Origin: Candidatus Scybalocola fimicaballi
GTDB lineage: Bacteria; Bacteroidota; Bacteroidia; Bacteroidales; Paludibacteraceae
Reading direction: 5' to 3'
NCBI GenBank assembly: GCA_002317115.1
Contig: DCIP01000047.1
Span: forward strand, 6,917-21,642
Length of the DNA: 14,726 nucleotides
The position numbers and the translations under genes were made by a program. Of the stretch, positions 13,803 to 14,726 are shown piece by piece. Below the pieces are notes generated by a model. It was not told the DNA's origin, did no database searches, and saw only the letters and a list, made by a program, of their open reading frames with translations. How positions within the stretch are numbered: position 1 is the stretch's first letter; each line of letters begins with the position of its first letter.

Positions 13803-14660
13803 TCAATCTCCTCGATGGAATTCTTCTATTTGAACTGCATTTTTTCGCTTCTCCTTCAGCTCTTCCCAATCCTTTAATCTCTCTTCTAAAACTAAAAGAT
13901 AGGGGACATAATTTTCTTCAAATATACAGATCATTGTATCCACCTTATCTTGCTTTCCTTCTTTCATTAAAGAGTCTACCGTCACTTTCAACATCTCTAA
14001 TCCTTCTGATATGTAGTAGGGAAGTGATGATCCTCTGTATTGAAGCCCTAAACTAAGTTCACAAAATAAAAGGCCATCCCCCGCCTTTCTGGCAACATCC
14101 ATCTCATCCTCTATTTCATTGTTCGGAAATTCGTCTTCGTGTGCTACATGCTCGAATTCTGCTTGGTTGTAATGGAAGAAGTCGTGGATAATGGTAGCGT
14201 TGTATTCACATAAGGTTTCAATAGTATCGTTATAGAATGAAACAGTAGGATTATGACAATGGTATAATGCTTTAATGTCTTCATCGTATTCTGTTTCCTG
14301 TCCTATCACAAATAAACCATCCTCCGTCTCAAACAGGATATAACATGTGGAATATTCTTCAGTATCTATTCCAAAATATGCTTTTTTTGTTTTTGGAAGT
14401 AAGTAATCTTCTGGGAAATCATAAAGTGTGGAAATAGAAATATTTTCCTTTTCTAAATCCTTGTTTGTTAAATATCTGACGGAATCTGCAGATTCCATTT
14501 CAACTGTTTCCTCTGAAGGCGAATCGACGCCAGTGTCAACAGAAGACTGTTTTGTTTCCTCTGAAGACGAATCGATGCCAGTGTCAACAGAAGGCTGTTT
14601 CCCACAGGCGATTAGCCCTAATGAAAGTGATACAAATAGAAAGTGAACTATAGCTTTCAT
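13803..14660 (-). CDS. Unrecognised lipoprotein with duplicated linker
   Basis: The predicted protein has 285 residues from the ATG at 14660, chosen because it places a compact lipoprotein signal (MKAIVHFLFVSLSLGLIAC, Cys 19) at the N-terminus; another ATG at 14684 would add eight residues. After the Cys comes a Ser/Glu/Asp-rich linker with two copies of the segment SSVDTGxDSxSEET, from a 48-bp tandem duplication. The mature domain (about 60-285) is acidic and predicted mixed alpha/beta. Its C-terminal half is helical (DEMDVARKAGDGLLFCELSLGLQY, GLEMLKVTVDSLMKEGKQDKVDTM, VLEERLKDWEELKEKRKN). I recognise no family or catalytic motif. It stands alone, convergent with the PHO4 remnant, and no -7 element is visible upstream. 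Confidence 0.7.
   Translation of the reverse strand: MKAIVHFLFVSLSLGLIACGKQPSVDTGIDSSSEETKQSSVDTGVDSPSEETVEMESADSVRYLTNKDLEKENISISTLYDFPEDYLLPKTKKAYFGIDTEEYSTCYILFETEDGLFVIGQETEYDEDIKALYHCHNPTVSFYNDTIETLCEYNATIIHDFFHYNQAEFEHVAHEDEFPNNEIEDEMDVARKAGDGLLFCELSLGLQYRGSSLPYYISEGLEMLKVTVDSLMKEGKQDKVDTMICIFEENYVPYLLVLEERLKDWEELKEKRKNAVQIEEFHRGD
14506..14601 (-). repeat. 48-bp tandem duplication in the lipoprotein gene
   Basis: Copies at 14506-14553 and 14554-14601 differ at four of 48 positions. The unit is 16 codons, so the frame is kept and the linker after the lipid-anchored Cys is lengthened. Confidence 0.85.
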
Positions 14661-14726
14661 GGTTAGATATTGGTTTGTTTTCACAATCGTTTTATTCGTT
14701 GTATATCTCCACCTTTATCACTCCGT
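14661..14726. other. Upstream region of the lipoprotein gene, cut by the window end
   Basis: These 66 bases contain no complete TAnnTTTG on the - strand and no gene that I can support. Confidence 0.3.

Overview
The window looks like chromosomal DNA of a Bacteroidales bacterium, most likely Prevotella or a close relative. The reasons are: several genes preceded by the Bacteroidetes -7 promoter element TAnnTTTG (three of them the identical TATATTTG), start codons without a clear Shine-Dalgarno sequence, a secreted glycosidase with a type IX secretion-like C-terminal domain, and an lspA-DUF4296 gene pair typical of the phylum. No rRNA, tRNA, CRISPR array or insertion sequence is visible.

Positions 1-3777 hold plant cell wall (arabinoxylan) degradation genes on the + strand. 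The first is the 3' part of a very large secreted enzyme: the end of a CE1-type esterase, a CBM6, a GH43 arabinofuranosidase-like catalytic domain, a second carbohydrate-binding-like domain and a sorting domain. The second is a separate secreted alpha/beta-hydrolase esterase. Each is followed by a clear terminator.

Positions 3778-6485 hold accessory-looking + strand genes: a RhuM-type DNA-binding protein fused to a PLD-like C-terminal domain, then a DUF2974 (Mbeg1-like) lipase-fold protein and a small bacterial PH-domain protein that appear to share a promoter. A bidirectional terminator closes this block.

Positions 6486-12470 are on the - strand. They hold a DUF4296 lipoprotein, lspA with an unusual Asn/Asp repeat tail, a PhoR-like histidine kinase and PhoB-like response regulator overlapping by ATGA, a DUF3990 (ADP-ribosyltransferase-fold-like) protein with its partner, and a Na+/phosphate cotransporter (NptA/YjbB type) with a PhoU-like tail.

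Positions 12470-13787 are the most interesting part. Divergent to the Na/Pi transporter lies the wreck of a second phosphate transporter of the PHO4/Pit family. It has lost its N-terminal half and its middle, and its two remaining pieces are out of frame. The 211-bp space between the two transporters carries two runs of a 9-mer, TTGWAACAA read toward each gene, repeated with exact 11-bp phasing. That is the architecture of a Pho box recognised by PhoB/PhoP-type regulators. The same 9-mer also lies upstream of the response regulator. Together this suggests a local phosphate-starvation regulon of sensor, regulator, transporter and decayed transporter, with the DUF3990 pair inserted between regulator and target.

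The window ends with an unrecognised - strand lipoprotein gene containing a 48-bp tandem duplication.
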